Assembly (NCBI GenBank): GCA_003576685.1
Contig: QOZR01000007.1
Span: forward strand, 186,001 to 250,000
DNA: 64,000 nucleotides
Reading direction: 5' to 3'
Source of the DNA: Virgifigura deserti
GTDB taxonomy: Bacteria > Pseudomonadota > Alphaproteobacteria > Dongiales > Dongiaceae
Below, in pieces: positions 18,226 to 26,928 of this stretch. The notes under the pieces are model-generated. The model did no database searches. It was not told where the DNA came from and saw nothing but the letters and a program-made list of their open reading frames with translations. Numbering within the stretch: position 1 is the stretch's first letter; the number at the start of each line of letters is the position of its first letter. A program made the translations under genes and the position numbers.

Positions 18226-18272
18226 GGAGGCACAGAGAAGAGGGGATCGGTCCCTCTGGTCTCTGTGCCTCC
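18226..18272. repeat. palindromic intergenic repeat, copy 1
   Basis: GGAGGCACAGAG (18226-18237) and CTCTGTGCCTCC (18261-18272) form a perfect 12-bp inverted repeat around a 23-base loop, followed by GTGGTTC. The same sequence family occurs at 23284-23350. It lies between the histone-tailed glycosyltransferase and the cupin gene, where an RNA hairpin could shape mRNA decay. Confidence 0.8.
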
Positions 18273-18341
18273 GTGGTTCAGAAGCGATTATCGCAGCATA
18301 TGGCCGTTGCGGGTTGTCCCCGCAACGGCGTAGCAGCCGGA

Positions 18342-20351
18342 TCAGCCGGTCGCGGCACCCCGGGCGGACGCGATGTCGGCGATAATCCTGGCGGCTTTCT
18401 GCGCGCCCTTGGCCGCCTGCATGTTGCGGCTGACCTGAGCCAATCGCGCATGCATCGCGCTATCATTCAACAGCCGCTCGATCGCCCCCGCCAGCTCCGT
18501 GTCGGTCCAGCGATAGCGCGGTAGTTGCGCGCCATAGCCGGTGTCCTGGATGCGCGCGGCGTTGTCGAGCCCGTCCCAGCAGAACGGCATGATCAGTGCC
18601 GGCTTGCCGAAATATAGCGCCTCATTGAAGCTGTTGTTGCCCCCGTGATGGATGAACAGATCGACATGCGGGAGCACCGCCGGCTGCGGGAACCAGGATT
18701 CGAGACGCATATTGTCGGGAACATAGCTGTACTCGTTCCTGTAGTCGCCGACATTCATCAGGAACCTGTAGGGCAGGTTCGCGAACAGCGCGATCATCCG
18801 CTTATAGAGATCGACGTCGGCGGCGCCGAGACTGCCGTAGCTGACATAGATCAGCGGCTTGTCGTCGTTCTTGGCGAAGTGCGGCACCTCGTAGCTGCCT
18901 TCGTCGCGGACGCAGCCCTCGAGATACTGGAACTGCTTCGGGTCGAGCGGATGACGGCGCTTGAACTGCAGCTCCTTCGGATAGAGCAGCAGATTCATAT
19001 AGGGCGATGCCTCGAAGAACTGGCCGAGCGGATAGGGCTCGTGCCCGACCTTGGCGAGGAAGTCGTTGAAGCGCTCGTGGGTCGGCCTGATCAGCCGCAG
19101 GAACTCGTCCTCGAAAGCCTTGAAGCACTCCCTGTCGTTCTCGTGACAGCCGGAGAGATGCGGCGGAATGTCGGGATCGGGGATCTCGTTCTCGGAGCAG
19201 GAGATGATCCGGACCCAGGGCTTGCCGGTCCGCTTGATCGCCGGGAACAGGATCACATTGTCGACGCAGACGATGTCGGGCCGGATCTCCGCGAGATGCG
19301 CCTTCAGGCCCTCCTCGGCGAGCATCGCGCTCTCGACGATCGCCTCCCAGACCGGCACGACATAGGTCGGCAGCTGCTCGATCGGCGACAGGCGGAAATG
19401 CGGCAGATGGCCGGCGATGAAGGTGGCCCAGAACTTCGCTACTTCCTCGTCCGACATGCCGCCGGACATATCAACGAGATATTCCGGGAAGCCGTACTTC
19501 TCGAACACGCCCTTGAAGCCCTTGTCGCAGACGAACACGGGCTTGTGGCCCATGTCGCGCAACGCCTGGGCGATACCGACACAGTTCAGCGCCGGCCCGA
19601 ACGCCGCTTCCGGGAACAGAACGACGGTCTTGGAAACGGAACCGGCCTTGGTGGTCGAACGCTTCGGCGCCGTCTTGCGAACCGGAGCCTTACGCGTCAC
19701 TGCCTTGCGAGCCGGGGCCTTGCGGACCGAAGTCTTGCGAACCGGGGCCCGGCGCGCCGCAGTCTTCTTCGTCGTTGTCTTCCGCGTCACAGTTTTTCGC
19801 GCCACGGTCTTGCGTGCCGCGGACTTGCGCGCTGGAGCCTTACGCACCGCCGTCTTACGCGCCGGAGCTTTGCGCGCCGCAGTCTTGCGTGCTGGTGCCT
19901 TGCGGGTCGCAGCCTTGCGCGCTGGGGCCTTGCGAGTCGCAGTCTTGCGGGTCGGAGCCTTGCGCGCTGGGGCCTTGCGGGCCGAGGTCTTGGCGCGAGT
20001 CTTCGCCGCGCTCTTCGATTTCAGCTTCGCTTTCGCCTTCGCGGCGCTGGTCGCCTTCGTTTGCGCCTTTGCCTTGGGCAGCGACTTGGCGCGGCTCTTC
20101 GGCGCAGCCTTCTTCTTGGCGGTCGTGCGTGACTTGGCCTTGGGTGCGACCCGGCTCTTGCTCTTCGCCGCAGTCTTGGTTTTGGTTGCCGCCTTACGCT
20201 TCGGGGCCGTCTTCTTGACGGCTGCTTTCCGCGCTGCCGCGGTCTTCGCCTTGAGGGCGGTCTTGCGCTTGGCCGTCGACTTGGTTGCCACCTTCTTGCC
20301 CGCCGTCTTGCGCTTGGTCTTCGCCGCAGTCTTCTTGCGTGCCGTCGCCAT
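18342..20351 (-). CDS. histone H1-like basic domain fused to a GT1 (UDP-glycosyltransferase-type) enzyme
   Basis: 669 residues with a strong Shine-Dalgarno (GGGGGAG) before ATG 20351. Residues 1-240 are almost entirely Lys, Arg, Ala, Thr and Pro. From residue 125 to 229 they run in 21 pentads of the RKAPA/RKTAT type, like the tails of bacterial histone H1-like and HupB proteins. Residues 241-669 are a complete GT-B glycosyltransferase of the GT1/MGT type: KTVVLFPEAAFGPALNCVGI at the start, KPLIYVSYGSLG, and the nucleotide-sugar signature HHGGNNSFNEALYFGKPALI followed by MPFCWDGLDNAARI. There is no stop or frame change between the halves. The tail should bind DNA, RNA, polyphosphate or anionic surfaces; why a glycosyltransferase carries it is unknown. 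Acceptor unknown. Confidence 0.9.
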   Translation of the reverse strand: MATARKKTAAKTKRKTAGKKVATKSTAKRKTALKAKTAAARKAAVKKTAPKRKAATKTKTAAKSKSRVAPKAKSRTTAKKKAAPKSRAKSLPKAKAQTKATSAAKAKAKLKSKSAAKTRAKTSARKAPARKAPTRKTATRKAPARKAATRKAPARKTAARKAPARKTAVRKAPARKSAARKTVARKTVTRKTTTKKTAARRAPVRKTSVRKAPARKAVTRKAPVRKTAPKRSTTKAGSVSKTVVLFPEAAFGPALNCVGIAQALRDMGHKPVFVCDKGFKGVFEKYGFPEYLVDMSGGMSDEEVAKFWATFIAGHLPHFRLSPIEQLPTYVVPVWEAIVESAMLAEEGLKAHLAEIRPDIVCVDNVILFPAIKRTGKPWVRIISCSENEIPDPDIPPHLSGCHENDRECFKAFEDEFLRLIRPTHERFNDFLAKVGHEPYPLGQFFEASPYMNLLLYPKELQFKRRHPLDPKQFQYLEGCVRDEGSYEVPHFAKNDDKPLIYVSYGSLGAADVDLYKRMIALFANLPYRFLMNVGDYRNEYSYVPDNMRLESWFPQPAVLPHVDLFIHHGGNNSFNEALYFGKPALIMPFCWDGLDNAARIQDTGYGAQLPRYRWTDTELAGAIERLLNDSAMHARLAQVSRNMQAAKGAQKAARIIADIASARGAATG
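19665..19979 (-). repeat. 15-bp coding tandem repeat (21 RKxxx pentads)
   Basis: Degenerate tandem repeat with a 15-base period inside the histone-like N-terminal domain. Each unit encodes Arg-Lys plus three small residues (RKAPA, RKTAA, RKTVT and similar). Units differ mainly at third and small-residue positions, so selection is on the protein rather than on recent slippage. Repeats like this expand and contract readily, so length may vary between strains. Confidence 0.85.
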
Positions 20352-20526
20352 GATTAAGCTCCCCCTACTCTGGTGTCCAACAACTGATCCAGTTCGAGAT
20401 ATGTCGCTTCAGTCTTCGACTTCGTTATACCTGCTTTCCTAATTCTTCTTTACTATCGCCGCAGTCATCCCGGATCGCGATAGAGTTTTGACTGCGGACT
20501 GTCGCCGGGTCCATGGCAGGATCCGC

Positions 20527-21633
20527 CTAGACGAGGAGGATCCGGGAGTCGTTCGGTGGCCAGTCGCACCGGACTGCCGCGCCCTCGACAAGGTCGTCGG
20601 CGATGTGGCTGCCGCTGCCGAGCCGGGCGACGAGCGGTGCGGGCTGGCCCGGCAGCCCGATATGGACGATCAGGTCCTGCCCGAGATAGGCGACGCCGAC
20701 GACCGTGCCCGACAGGGCATTCTGCCCAGCCGCGCCAGCCGGCGCGACCGAAAGCCGGACGCGCTCGGGCCGGACCGCCAGCGTCACCGGCCCGCCGACC
20801 GCGGCACCGTCGAGATCTTCGGTCTCGGCCCATAGCCTGCCCAGCCCGTCGACCTCGATCTCGGCCCTGCCGCCGGCAAGGGCCGCAAGACGCCCTTCGA
20901 AGAAGTTCATCACGCCGATGAAATCGGCGACGAAGCGGCTGGCCGGCCGTTCATAGAGCGCGCGCGGGCTGCCGAGCTGCGCGATCTTGCCCGCCTCCAG
21001 CAGCGCGATGCGATCGGCCATGGCCAGCGCCTCCTCCTGATCGTGGGTGACGACCAGGAAGGTGATGCCGGTGTCGTGCTGAAGCCGCTTCAGCTCGAGC
21101 TGCATCTGCCCGCGGAGCTTCTTGTCGAGGGCGGCGAGCGGCTCGTCGAGCAGCAGCAGGCGCGGCCGCTTGATCAGCGCCCGGGCGAGCGCGACCCGCT
21201 GACGCTGCCCGCCCGAGAGCAGATGCGGACGGCGGCGGCCGAACTCTTCGAGCCGCACCATGGCGAGCGCCTCGTCGACCCGCTGCTTCAGCGCGGCGCC
21301 GCGGACGCCCTCCATCTCCAGGCCGTAGGCGATGTTGTCGTAGACCGAGAGATGCGGGAACAGGGCATAGGACTGGAACATCATATTGATCGGCCGCCGG
21401 TTCGGCCGCACGGCCGTGATGTCGCGACCGTCGAGCAGGATGCGCCCCACATCCGGCTGTTCGAACCCGGCGATCATCCGCAGGAGCGTCGTCTTGCCGC
21501 AGCCCGAGGGGCCGAGCAGGGCGAAGAACTCGTTCTCGCGGATATCGAGCGACAGGACATCGACGGCGGTCACCGGACCGAACCGCTTGGTCGCTCCGGC
21601 GATCTCGACCAGCGTCTTTGCGCCGGCGGTCAC
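20527..21633 (-). CDS. potA: spermidine/putrescine-type ABC transporter ATP-binding protein
   Basis: 368 residues from a GTG at 21633 that overlaps the permease stop by four bases (GTGA). A longer frame to 22437 is only the shadow of the permease gene. Walker A GPSGCGKTT, Q-loop MMFQSYALFPHLS, signature LSGGQRQRVALARAL, Walker B LLLLDEPLAALD and H-loop VVTHDQEEALAMADR are all intact. A C-terminal TOBE domain (about residues 280-365) follows, as in PotA. It powers the PotBC channel. It is last of the potDBCA genes; 175 bases separate it from the histone-tailed glycosyltransferase, which may still be read from the same transcript. Confidence 0.95.
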   Translation of the reverse strand: MTAGAKTLVEIAGATKRFGPVTAVDVLSLDIRENEFFALLGPSGCGKTTLLRMIAGFEQPDVGRILLDGRDITAVRPNRRPINMMFQSYALFPHLSVYDNIAYGLEMEGVRGAALKQRVDEALAMVRLEEFGRRRPHLLSGGQRQRVALARALIKRPRLLLLDEPLAALDKKLRGQMQLELKRLQHDTGITFLVVTHDQEEALAMADRIALLEAGKIAQLGSPRALYERPASRFVADFIGVMNFFEGRLAALAGGRAEIEVDGLGRLWAETEDLDGAAVGGPVTLAVRPERVRLSVAPAGAAGQNALSGTVVGVAYLGQDLIVHIGLPGQPAPLVARLGSGSHIADDLVEGAAVRCDWPPNDSRILLV

Positions 21634-22412
21634 GGCGTCACGCCCCGGTTCAGCCGCTGCGACAGGAGGATCAGCAGAAAGCTGAACCCGAGCACGAAGG
21701 TGGCGACGGCGTTGATCTCCGGCGTCACGCCGAAGCGGATCATCGCATAGATCTGCATCGGAAAGGTCGTCGAGGCGCTGCCCGCGCCGGAGGTGAAATA
21801 GGCGATGATGAACTCGTCGACCGAAAGGGTGAAGGCAAGCAGCGCGCCGGCGAGCACGCCGGGGAAGATCACCGGCAGGGTGATGCGACGGAAGGTCCGG
21901 AACTCGCTCGCCCCCAGATCGATCGATGCCTCGATGATCGATTTGTCGAAATGCCGCAGCCGGGTGCGCACTACGGCGCAGACGAAGGCGATGTTGAAGA
22001 CCGCATGCGACAGGATGATCGAATGCAGGCCGAGCGTGACGTTCAGCAGCGTGAAGAACGACAGCAGCGCGATCGCCAGCACGATGTCGGGAATGATCAT
22101 CGGCACGAAGACGATCCCTTCCAGCAATGCACTTGGCCGCAGCCGGTCGATTCCGAGCGCGAGCAGCGTGCCGATGCTGGTGGCGATCAGCGTCGAAACC
22201 GACGCCACGATCAGCGTATTGCCGACCGAGGAGAGGATCGCCTGATTGCGCAGCATCCTGCCATACCACTCCAGCGAGAACCCCGTCCAGGCCGTGGGCA
22301 GGCCGCTCTTGTTGAAGGACAGCACGATCAGCACCAGGATCGGCCCGTAGAGGAACAGATAGACGAGCCCGAGATGGCCAGCGAGGAGGCGGCGCTCGAT
22401 AGGATGCCTCAT
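21630..22412 (-). CDS. potC: spermidine/putrescine-type ABC transporter permease
   Basis: 260 residues with six membrane segments and the EAA loop of binding-protein-dependent permeases (EASIDLGASEFRTFRRITLP). The start PIERRLLAGHLGLVYLFLYGPILVLI region and FSLEWYGRML match PotC. The ATG at 22412 overlaps the PotB stop by four bases. Together with PotB it forms the inner-membrane channel. Confidence 0.94.
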   Translation of the reverse strand: MRHPIERRLLAGHLGLVYLFLYGPILVLIVLSFNKSGLPTAWTGFSLEWYGRMLRNQAILSSVGNTLIVASVSTLIATSIGTLLALGIDRLRPSALLEGIVFVPMIIPDIVLAIALLSFFTLLNVTLGLHSIILSHAVFNIAFVCAVVRTRLRHFDKSIIEASIDLGASEFRTFRRITLPVIFPGVLAGALLAFTLSVDEFIIAYFTSGAGSASTTFPMQIYAMIRFGVTPEINAVATFVLGFSFLLILLSQRLNRGVTP

Positions 22413-23272
22413 GCGCGCGCCCTTTCCCCCTGCGCACGGTTGACGGCCCAGGCCTGGGCGAACAGCAGCAGCATCATGAGTCCGATCAGCAGGAAGGCGA
22501 GGCTGGCGCCGAACGGCCAGTCCCGCGCGCTGAGGAACTGGTCGTAGATCAGATTGCCGACCATCACCGTGCGGCCGCCGCCGAGCAGGTCCGGCGTGAT
22601 GAAATTGCCGATGCTGAGCACGAAGACGAACACCGAGCCGGCGGCAATTCCCGGCAGCGTCAGGGGCAGCGTGACGCGGAGGAAGGTCCGCCAGCCCGGC
22701 GCGCCGAGATCGGCCGAGGCCTCGCGGATCTCCGGATTGAGCCGCGAGATCGAGCTATAGAGGGCCAGCACCATGAAGGGCAGATAGCCGTAGAGCAGCC
22801 CGGTGACGATCGCGAACTCGTTGTAGAGCAGGGGCAGCGGCGTTTCGATCAGGCCGATGTCCACAAGCGCACGGTTGATCAACCCCTCCCGGTTCAGTAG
22901 CACGATCCAGGCATAGGTGCGGATCAGATAGTTGCTCCAGAACGGCAGCATCACGAGGATCAGCAGCGGCACCTGCCGGTGCCGCGGGCCAGTCGCGATC
23001 AGATAGGCGGCGGGATAGCCGACCAACAGCGCGAGCGCCGTCGTGAGCGCGGCGATCTTGGCCGAGTTCAGGAAGATCGACAGATAGAGCGGATCGAAGG
23101 CGCGCGCGTAGTTCTCGAGCGTGAAGACGTAGTCGATGCCGCCATAGATGCCGCGCAGGAAGAAACTGTAGGCGAAGATCACGCCGCAGGGCACGACGAG
23201 AAAGAGCGCGAGCCATCCCAGACCCGGCCCGAGCAGCACGAGGCGCTGAACGAGTTCGCCGGTTTTTGTCAT
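22409..23272 (-). CDS. potB: spermidine/putrescine-type ABC transporter permease
   Basis: 287 residues, six membrane segments, EAA loop EASADLGAPGWRTFLRVTLP, and the PotB-typical LPFWSNYLIRTYAWIVLLNR. The gene follows potD after a 94-base gap containing a long perfect palindrome, which could lower expression of the membrane and ATPase genes relative to the abundant binding protein. Membrane partner of PotC. Confidence 0.94.
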   Translation of the reverse strand: MTKTGELVQRLVLLGPGLGWLALFLVVPCGVIFAYSFFLRGIYGGIDYVFTLENYARAFDPLYLSIFLNSAKIAALTTALALLVGYPAAYLIATGPRHRQVPLLILVMLPFWSNYLIRTYAWIVLLNREGLINRALVDIGLIETPLPLLYNEFAIVTGLLYGYLPFMVLALYSSISRLNPEIREASADLGAPGWRTFLRVTLPLTLPGIAAGSVFVFVLSIGNFITPDLLGGGRTVMVGNLIYDQFLSARDWPFGASLAFLLIGLMMLLLFAQAWAVNRAQGERARA

Positions 23273-23283
23273 GGGGTAAAACT

Positions 23284-23350
23284 ACCACAGAGGCACAGAG
23301 ACACAGAGATTTGGAAGATCAACTCTGCTCCTTCTCTGTGCCTCTGTGGT
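23284..23350. repeat. palindromic intergenic repeat, copy 2
   Basis: ACCACAGAGGCACAGAG (23284-23300) and its exact reverse complement (23334-23350) make a 17-bp perfect stem around a 33-base loop. The right arm plus TTC matches the right arm of the copy at 18261-18279 (CTCTGTGCCTC.GTGGTTC with one difference). Located between potD and potB, it would fold in the mRNA and could protect or terminate part of the potD transcript. Confidence 0.85.
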
Positions 23351-23366
23351 TCAAGACGTCAGGCTC

Positions 23367-24434
23367 TTACTGCGCCGCCGTGATCTCCGTCACCGCACGG
23401 GTATAGTCGCGCTGCGCCCGGCCGAGGTCGCGGAGCTGTTCCTTCTGCATCAGCTCCTTCGGAGTCATGCCCAGATTCGGGTAGGTCTCGACCAGGCTGG
23501 GATCGAGGCTTTCCATCGCCGCCTCGTTCGGCACCTTGTAGAGAATGTTCTCCGCCACCCAGGCGTGGATCTCCGGCTGCAGGATGTAGTTGATGAAGGC
23601 GTGCGCCGCGTCCTTGTTCTCCGAGGCCGCGGTGATGACCATCGTGTCGACCCACATGTCGCTGCCTTCCTCGGGCACGACGAACTTGATCGCCGGGTTC
23701 TCGGCGATTCCATAGTTGCACCAGCCGTCCCAGGCATGGACGAGGCTGGCCTCGCCGGACACGAGCTTCGAATAGAAGGTGGTGTCGTCATAGGCGAGCA
23801 GGCTGTGCTTCGCCTCGATCAGCAGCTCCTTCGCCGCGGCGATCTCGTCCGGATCGGTGCTGTTGACCGAATAGCCCAGCGCCTTCAGCCCAGCGGCCAT
23901 CAGCCAGCGATCGGTCGCCAGCATCGTGACCTTGCCCTTGAGATTGTCCGAGGGCTTCAGCAGATCCATCCAGCTATCCGGCTCCTCCTCGACGAGGTCG
24001 CTACGGTAGCAGAGCCCGGTCGTGCCCCAGGCATAGGGCACCGAATGCTGGTTGTCCGGGTCATATTCGAGATTTCGCGCCTCCGGATAGAGATTCTCCA
24101 GATTGGGAATCTTGCCGTGGTCCAGTTCGGCGATCAGCTCGAGGTTGGCGAGCGCCTCGACGAAGGGACTGGAGACGAACAGCACATCATAGCCCCTGCC
24201 GCCGCCGGCTGTGACTTTGCCCATCACCTCCTCGTTGGTTGCGTGCACCGACAGCTCGGCCTCGATACCCGTGTCCTCCGTGAACCTCTCCAAGAGATCC
24301 GGGGGCATGTAGCCGTCCCAGTTGGAGATCACGATCTTCTCGGCCGCCGCGACCGGCGTTCCTTGCAAGGTCAGGGTCAGGGCCAAAGCCGCCGCCCCGA
24401 TCGCCGCAGAAAACCTGAACGCTCCCTTCGCCAT
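23367..24434 (-). CDS. potD: spermidine/putrescine-type ABC transporter substrate-binding protein
   Basis: 355 residues. A Sec signal peptide covers about residues 1-30 (FSAAIGAAALALTLTLQG, cleavage after VAAA). The mature start EKIVISNWDGYMPPDLLERF, then VPYAWGTTGLCYRSDLV and WDGWCNYGIAENP, are hallmarks of PotD/PotF periplasmic polyamine receptors. It is first in the potDBCA order. Specificity among putrescine, spermidine and related amines cannot be read with certainty; the downstream aldehyde dehydrogenase and cupin genes fit polyamine uptake for catabolism. Confidence 0.93.
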   Translation of the reverse strand: MAKGAFRFSAAIGAAALALTLTLQGTPVAAAEKIVISNWDGYMPPDLLERFTEDTGIEAELSVHATNEEVMGKVTAGGGRGYDVLFVSSPFVEALANLELIAELDHGKIPNLENLYPEARNLEYDPDNQHSVPYAWGTTGLCYRSDLVEEEPDSWMDLLKPSDNLKGKVTMLATDRWLMAAGLKALGYSVNSTDPDEIAAAKELLIEAKHSLLAYDDTTFYSKLVSGEASLVHAWDGWCNYGIAENPAIKFVVPEEGSDMWVDTMVITAASENKDAAHAFINYILQPEIHAWVAENILYKVPNEAAMESLDPSLVETYPNLGMTPKELMQKEQLRDLGRAQRDYTRAVTEITAAQ

Positions 24435-24692
24435 TGCCTTCTCCTTCTTGGCCGGCCGACGCAGCCCCGCCGGCGATCCCTAGAGTAAACTCGTGGGCAA
24501 ACTGAAGATTCGGGCGGAAATCTTTCGTCCCTGTCCCATAACAATCCTCTGGCGTGGGCTCGGTGGTCAACAGCGTTTTCCATGACGGCGCGCTTCCCCG
24601 AGGCCCTGCATACGGGCCGCGCGTGCGATGCTAGACTGTGACGGCAAGAGGGGGGACGCCTTGCCTGTATATGATGATTCGCGGCAGCGGCG

Positions 24693-26921
24693 ATGATCGG
24701 CCGACTCGACTGGATCGTGCCGGGCCTGTTGCTGCTTCTGGCCCTGCTGCTGCGGGTGAACGAGCCGGCACTCGTCGAGCAGCTCCGCAATCTCGTGTTC
24801 GACAGCTATCAGCGGCTGGCGCCCCGGGCCTATGAGCCGCAGCCGGTGCGAATCGTCGACATCGACGAGGAAAGCCTGAAGCGGCTGGGCCAATGGCCGT
24901 GGCCGCGCGACCGGCTGGCCCGCCTCGTCGACCGGCTGGGCGAGATGGACGCCGCGGCCGTGGTGCTCGATATCCTTCTGGCGGAGCCGGACCGGCTTGC
25001 GCCCGAGAACCTAGCCGCGCTGTGGCCGGACCGCCCGGAGTTCGCGCCGCTGCAGGCCGAGATCGCCGCCCTGCCGGACCCCGACGCGGCCCTCGCCGAC
25101 AGCCTGGCCCGAACCCCCGCGGTCACGGCCTTCGTCCTGATCGATCGGCCAAGCGGTGCCCGGGCCGATGGCCGAACGCCCGCGATCAAGGCCGGTTTCT
25201 CCCATGCCGGCGATGATCCGCGGCTGTTCGCCCCCCGCTTCACCGACGCGACGGTGGCGCTGCCTTCATTGGAGGCGGCGGCCCGGGGCAATGGCAGCGT
25301 CAACGCGATACCCGATGCCGACGGCACGATCCGCCGCGTCCCGCTGCTGGTGCGGCTCGGCGATCGACTCTATCCGAGCCTCGCCGCCGAGGCGCTGCGC
25401 GTTGCCCAGGGTGCCGGCAGCTACATGATCAAGGCGTCGGGCGCCAGCGGCGAGAGGAGCTTCGGCGAGGCGACCGGGATCACCCATCTGCGGATCGGCG
25501 CGGCGGTCGTGCCGACCGACGCGCGAGGCCGGATCCTGCTCTATGATTCGGGCAGCGTCGCGGCGCGCTTCCTGCCGGCCTGGCGCGTGCTGGAGCCCGA
25601 TTTCGATCCCGCCGCCGTGGCCGGCCGGATTGCGCTGATCGGAACCAGCGCCGAGGGCTTGAAGGACGTCAGGACGACGCCGCTCGATCCGGTGATGGCC
25701 GGTGTCGAGGTGCATGCGCAGATCCTCGAGCAGATGTTGAGCGGCGTATATCTGCAGCGCCCGGACTGGGCGACAGGTGCCGAGCTTCTCCACCTTACGT
25801 TGTTCGGGATTGTCCTGATCGTCTTCATCCGCCGCGTCGGCGCGCTGTTGTCCGCGCTGGTCGCCGCCTCGGCGATCGTGATCGCGGTCTCGCTCTCCTG
25901 GGCCGCCTTCGCGCGGCATGGCTGGCTGCTCGACCCCCTGTTCGCCAGCCTCGTGGCCCTGCTGGTCTATCTCTCCGGCTCGCTGCTCGGCTATCTCCGG
26001 ACGGAGCGGGAGAAGTGGCAGGTCCGCGGTGCCTTCGGCCGCTATCTCTCGCCGGTTCTGGTCGAGGAGCTGACCCGCCATCCGGAGCGGCTGACGCTGG
26101 GCGGCGAGATGCGCGAGCTGACGCTGATGTTCTGCGACATCCGCGGCTTCACCAACATCGCCGAAGGACTCGACCCGCAGGCGCTGACCCGGCTGATCAA
26201 CGGCTTCCTGACGCCGATGACCGGGGTGATCCAGGACAAGGGTGGCACCATCGACAAATATATCGGCGACTGCATCATGGCGTTCTGGAACGCGCCGCTG
26301 ACCGATGCCGACCATGCCCGCAGCGCGATCCGCGCCGCGCTCGCGATGCGCGCGGAACTCCAGCGGCTGAACGAGCTGTGGGATGCCGAGGCGATGCGTG
26401 AAGGCCGTGCGCCGCGGCGCATCGCGATCGGCATCGGGATCAACACGGGCTTCTGCTGCGTCGGGAATATGGGCTCCGAGCAGCGCTTCGACTATTCGGT
26501 GCTGGGCGACGCCGTCAACGTCGCCTCGCGGCTGGAAAGCCTGTCGGGGACTTACGGCGTCGATCTCGTGATCGGCGAGCGGACAGCGGAGCAAGTGCCG
26601 GAAATGGCGCTGATCGAGATCGACCAAGTGCGGGTGAAGGGCCGCGCCACGCCGATCGCGATCTACACCGCGCTGGGCGATGCCGACCTGCGCGACAGCG
26701 AGCTGTTCCGGGAACTGGCGGGCGCCCATGGTGCGATGCTGGCCGCCTATCGACGGCAGGACTGGCCCGAAGCCGCCCGGGCGCTGACCGCCTGTCGCGC
26801 CCTTGGCGAGATTCTGGCGCCGCTCTACGAACTTTACGAACGGCGCATTGCCGCCTTCTCGGCAACGCCGCCGACGAAGGAATGGGACGGCGTGTTCGCT
26901 CCGACCACGAAGACGGGATAG
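24693..26921 (+). CDS. CHASE2-domain adenylate/guanylate cyclase
   Basis: 742 residues. A membrane segment near the N-terminus (IVPGLLLLLALLLRV) precedes an extracytoplasmic CHASE2 sensor (about residues 30-340: VRIVDIDEESLKRLGQWPWP, later LIGTSAEGLKDVRTTPLDPV). Three further membrane segments follow (about 360-445). The C-terminal class III cyclase domain (about 470-655) has the metal aspartate in LMFCDIRGFTNIAEGL, the second catalytic block in GGTIDKYIGDCIMAFWNAP, and YSVLGDAVNVASRLES. All catalytic residues appear present, so it should make cAMP (or cGMP) in response to an external or periplasmic signal. The signal is unknown. The gene stands alone on the plus strand. Confidence 0.92.
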   Translation: MIGRLDWIVPGLLLLLALLLRVNEPALVEQLRNLVFDSYQRLAPRAYEPQPVRIVDIDEESLKRLGQWPWPRDRLARLVDRLGEMDAAAVVLDILLAEPDRLAPENLAALWPDRPEFAPLQAEIAALPDPDAALADSLARTPAVTAFVLIDRPSGARADGRTPAIKAGFSHAGDDPRLFAPRFTDATVALPSLEAAARGNGSVNAIPDADGTIRRVPLLVRLGDRLYPSLAAEALRVAQGAGSYMIKASGASGERSFGEATGITHLRIGAAVVPTDARGRILLYDSGSVAARFLPAWRVLEPDFDPAAVAGRIALIGTSAEGLKDVRTTPLDPVMAGVEVHAQILEQMLSGVYLQRPDWATGAELLHLTLFGIVLIVFIRRVGALLSALVAASAIVIAVSLSWAAFARHGWLLDPLFASLVALLVYLSGSLLGYLRTEREKWQVRGAFGRYLSPVLVEELTRHPERLTLGGEMRELTLMFCDIRGFTNIAEGLDPQALTRLINGFLTPMTGVIQDKGGTIDKYIGDCIMAFWNAPLTDADHARSAIRAALAMRAELQRLNELWDAEAMREGRAPRRIAIGIGINTGFCCVGNMGSEQRFDYSVLGDAVNVASRLESLSGTYGVDLVIGERTAEQVPEMALIEIDQVRVKGRATPIAIYTALGDADLRDSELFRELAGAHGAMLAAYRRQDWPEAARALTACRALGEILAPLYELYERRIAAFSATPPTKEWDGVFAPTTKTG

Positions 26922-26928
26922 GAGTGCC

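Noticed and set aside
19665..19979. 15-bp periodic repeat considered as a CRISPR array or minisatellite.
   Set aside because: No spacers; the period is an exact codon multiple and encodes RKxxx pentads inside an intact protein.
18645..20442. Long plus-strand frames (495 and 341 residues) opposite the histone-tailed glycosyltransferase.
   Set aside because: They mirror the KAPARK repeat as Leu/Arg/Ala runs; the minus-strand frame carries the GT1 motifs and a good ribosome binding site.
21634..22437. N-terminal extension of PotA to 22437 giving a 636-residue protein.
   Set aside because: The extension is an off-frame reading of potC; the GTG at 21633 overlapping the potC stop explains the gene.
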